A stretch of DNA of 6,140 nt from JBFWQM01 sp050249455 (GTDB lineage Bacteria > Pseudomonadota > Alphaproteobacteria > MPNO01 > VGEU01). The stretch lies in the NCBI GenBank assembly GCA_050249455.1, contig JBFWQM010000285.1, forward strand, positions 1 to 6,140, given 5' to 3'. This document shows, in pieces, positions 4,236-6,140 of the stretch; position 1 is the first letter of the stretch; each line of letters opens with the position of its first letter. A model generated the notes under the pieces. It saw only the letters and a list, made by a program, of their open reading frames with translations. It ran no database searches and had not been told where the DNA came from. The position numbers were made by a program, and so were the translations under genes.

Positions 4236-6140
4236 CTACTCCGCCGGCTCCAGCGCCATGTCGGCGTCGCGCGCGCGCACCCGGCTGCGGTCGCGGGCGA
4301 GCAGGAGATAGGCGGTCGGCACCACGAACAGGGTCAGGAGCGTGCCGAACGTCATGCCGCCGACGATCACCCAGCCGATCGCCTGGCGGCTCGCGGCGCC
4401 GGCGCCGGTGGCGATCGCCAGCGGCACCGCGCCGGCGACCATGGCGCCGGTGGTCATCAGGATCGGGCGCAGGCGCAGCGCCGCCGCCTCCACCACGGCG
4501 TCCCGCATCGGGTGTCCCTGCGCCTGCAGCGCGTTGGCGAACTGCACGATCAGGATGCCGTGCTTGGTGATCAGGCCGATCAACGTGATCAGCCCGATCT
4601 GGCTGTAGATGTTGAGCGTCGAGCCGGTCAGGTTGAGCGCGAGCAGCGCGCCGGTCATCGACAGCGGCACCGTCAGCATGATGATCAGCGGGTCGACGAA
4701 GCTCTCGAACTGCGCCGATAGCACCAGGTAGATGAACCCCAGCGCCAGCAGGAAGACGAACAGGAGGCTGGACCCCGCCTCCTTGAACTCGCGCGATTCG
4801 CCCGAATAGTCGGTCCGCGCCGCCGCCGGCAGCACCTTGTCGGCCGCCGCCTCCAGCGCCTCCAGCCCCTCGCCCAGCGAGTAGCCGGACGCGATGTTGC
4901 CGGTGATGGTCGCGGAGCGGAACTGGTTGAACCGGTTCAGCTCCTTCGGCGCCACCGTGTCGCGCACCGTGACCAGGTTGGAGAGCTGGACCATGGTGCC
5001 GTCGCGGCCGCGCACGTAGATGTCGCTGATGTCGCCGGGCTGGCGGCGGTCGTCGGGCGCGACCTGCACCAGGACGTCGTACTGCTCGCCGTTCTGGTTG
5101 TAGCGGGTCACCTGGCGGCCGCCGAGCAGTGTCTCAAGCGTGCGCCCCACCGTCGCGACGCCGACCCCGGTGTCGGCCACGCGCTCGCGGTCGACGTCGA
5201 TCTCGAGCTGCGGCTTGTTGAGGCGCAGGTCGCTGTCGAGGTTGGTCAGACCGGGGTACTTGCGCGCCTCCTCGAGCAGCGCATCGACGTATTGGTCGAG
5301 CTTCTGGTAGCTCTCGGACGTCTGGATCACGAACTCCACCGGCTTGTTGCGCGCGCTCTGGCCGAACGAGCCGGGGTTGTTGGCGAAGGCGCGCACGCCC
5401 GCGATGCGGGCAAGCTCGGGCTGGATCTCGCGCACGATCTCCATCTGGGTGCGGTCGCGCGACTCCCATGGCGCGAGCTGCGAGAACGAGATCAGCTCGT
5501 TGACCGCCCGCGAGCCGACGATCACGAAGTAGTGCTGCACCTCCGGGATGGTGTCGAGCAGCGCCTCGAACTGGGTCGCGTAGCGGGCGGTGAAATCGAC
5601 GGTCGAGCCCTCCGGCGCGTTGCCGGCGGTGAACAGCACGCCGCGATCCTCCAGCGGCGCCAGCTCGGACTTCAGGCTGGTGAACAGGAAGCCGCTCGCG
5701 CCGGCGACCGCGACGGCAACCAGGATCACCACGGCGCGCGCGCGCAGCGTTGCCGAAAGCGCCCGACGATAGCGCTCGTTCACCGCCACGAACCCGCGCT
5801 CCAGCGCCATGAAGACGCGACCGTGCGCGGCCTTGTGGCGGATCAGCAGGCTCGACATCATCGGCGTCAGGGTCAGCGCGACGAAGCCCGACACCAGCAC
5901 CGCGCCGGCCAAGGTCAGCGCGAACTCCGCGAACAGGCGCCCCGTGCGCCCCGGCGCGAAGGCGACCGGCGCGTAGACCGCCGCCAGCGTCAAGGTCATC
6001 GCGACCACCGCGCCGGAGATCTCGCCGATCCCCTTGATCGCCGCCTGGATCGGCCGCATCCCGTCCTCGATGTGGCGGTGGATGTTCTCCAGCACGACGA
6101 TCGCGTCGTCGACCACCAGGCCGATCGCCAGCACCATGGC
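4236..6140 (-). CDS. RND efflux transporter permease, AcrB/HAE-1 type (N-terminal part outside window)
   Basis: Inner-membrane proton-driven pump subunit that would work as a trimer with a periplasmic adaptor and an outer-membrane channel. 634 codons plus the stop are visible; AcrB has about 1,050 residues, so roughly the first 400 lie beyond 6140. Residue numbers count from the Met at 6137, which is internal and not the start. The sequence opens in TM4 with D10-D11 in GLVVDDAIVV, equivalent to AcrB D407/D408. TM5 and TM6 follow (about 40-97), then TM7 (135-152). The second periplasmic porter and docking region (about 153-454) begins with APLEDRGVLF. TM8-TM12 are at about 455-475, 481-503, 510-536, 555-580 and 587-613. 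K525 in LITKHGILIV and R555 in RLRPILMT match AcrB K940 and R971, so the proton relay is complete. The C-terminus is short, charged and cytoplasmic. The adaptor and channel genes are not in the window, so the substrate (drug, solvent, bile salt or other) is open. It converges on the dehydrogenase gene. Confidence 0.96.
   Translation of the reverse strand, partial: AMVLAIGLVVDDAIVVLENIHRHIEDGMRPIQAAIKGIGEISGAVVAMTLTLAAVYAPVAFAPGRTGRLFAEFALTLAGAVLVSGFVALTLTPMMSSLLIRHKAAHGRVFMALERGFVAVNERYRRALSATLRARAVVILVAVAVAGASGFLFTSLKSELAPLEDRGVLFTAGNAPEGSTVDFTARYATQFEALLDTIPEVQHYFVIVGSRAVNELISFSQLAPWESRDRTQMEIVREIQPELARIAGVRAFANNPGSFGQSARNKPVEFVIQTSESYQKLDQYVDALLEEARKYPGLTNLDSDLRLNKPQLEIDVDRERVADTGVGVATVGRTLETLLGGRQVTRYNQNGEQYDVLVQVAPDDRRQPGDISDIYVRGRDGTMVQLSNLVTVRDTVAPKELNRFNQFRSATITGNIASGYSLGEGLEALEAAADKVLPAAARTDYSGESREFKEAGSSLLFVFLLALGFIYLVLSAQFESFVDPLIIMLTVPLSMTGALLALNLTGSTLNIYSQIGLITLIGLITKHGILIVQFANALQAQGHPMRDAVVEAAALRLRPILMTTGAMVAGAVPLAIATGAGAASRQAIGWVIVGGMTFGTLLTLFVVPTAYLLLARDRSRVRARDADMALEPAE

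Overview
The window is very GC-rich (clearly above 60%, not counted exactly) and densely packed, with Shine-Dalgarno-led ATG starts and short gaps. This suggests a high-GC proteobacterium. An alphaproteobacterium is most likely from the codon style and the gene families (an AcrB-type RND pump, a short BLUF photoreceptor, a GMC oxidoreductase with a GST). That placement is inference. No rRNA, tRNA, CRISPR array, insertion sequence or phage gene is visible.

Layout. (1) Minus strand, 1-2468: a two-gene operon reading leftward. A GMC-family FAD oxidoreductase (771-2468) is followed after 3 bases by a glutathione S-transferase (767 to beyond position 1) with an S-x-C active-site motif. (2) 2469-2632: a divergent intergenic region with a perfect 15-base palindrome at 2571-2585, the best operator candidate. 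(3) Plus strand, 2633-3082: a 149-residue stand-alone BLUF blue-light sensor with all its photochemical residues. (4) Plus strand, 3152-4225: a D-2-hydroxyacid dehydrogenase family protein. Its Shine-Dalgarno lies inside an 11-bp hairpin that ends one base before the start codon. (5) Minus strand, 4236-6140: the C-terminal 60% of an AcrB-like RND efflux permease, cut by the window edge. It converges on the dehydrogenase with only 10 bases between the stop codons.

How the genes may work together. The GMC oxidase/dehydrogenase and the GST are almost certainly co-translated and could act in series on one substrate: oxidation of an alcohol, then glutathione-dependent cleavage, dehalogenation or isomerisation. 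The BLUF gene shares their upstream region and could be controlled by the same operator, or be part of the control. The hydroxyacid dehydrogenase and the RND pump have no visible functional link to these genes. No wholly new system is evident. The points most worth a second look are the operator palindrome between a photoreceptor and a redox operon, the hairpin hiding the dehydrogenase ribosome-binding site, and the etherase/dehalogenase-like GST next to a GMC enzyme.
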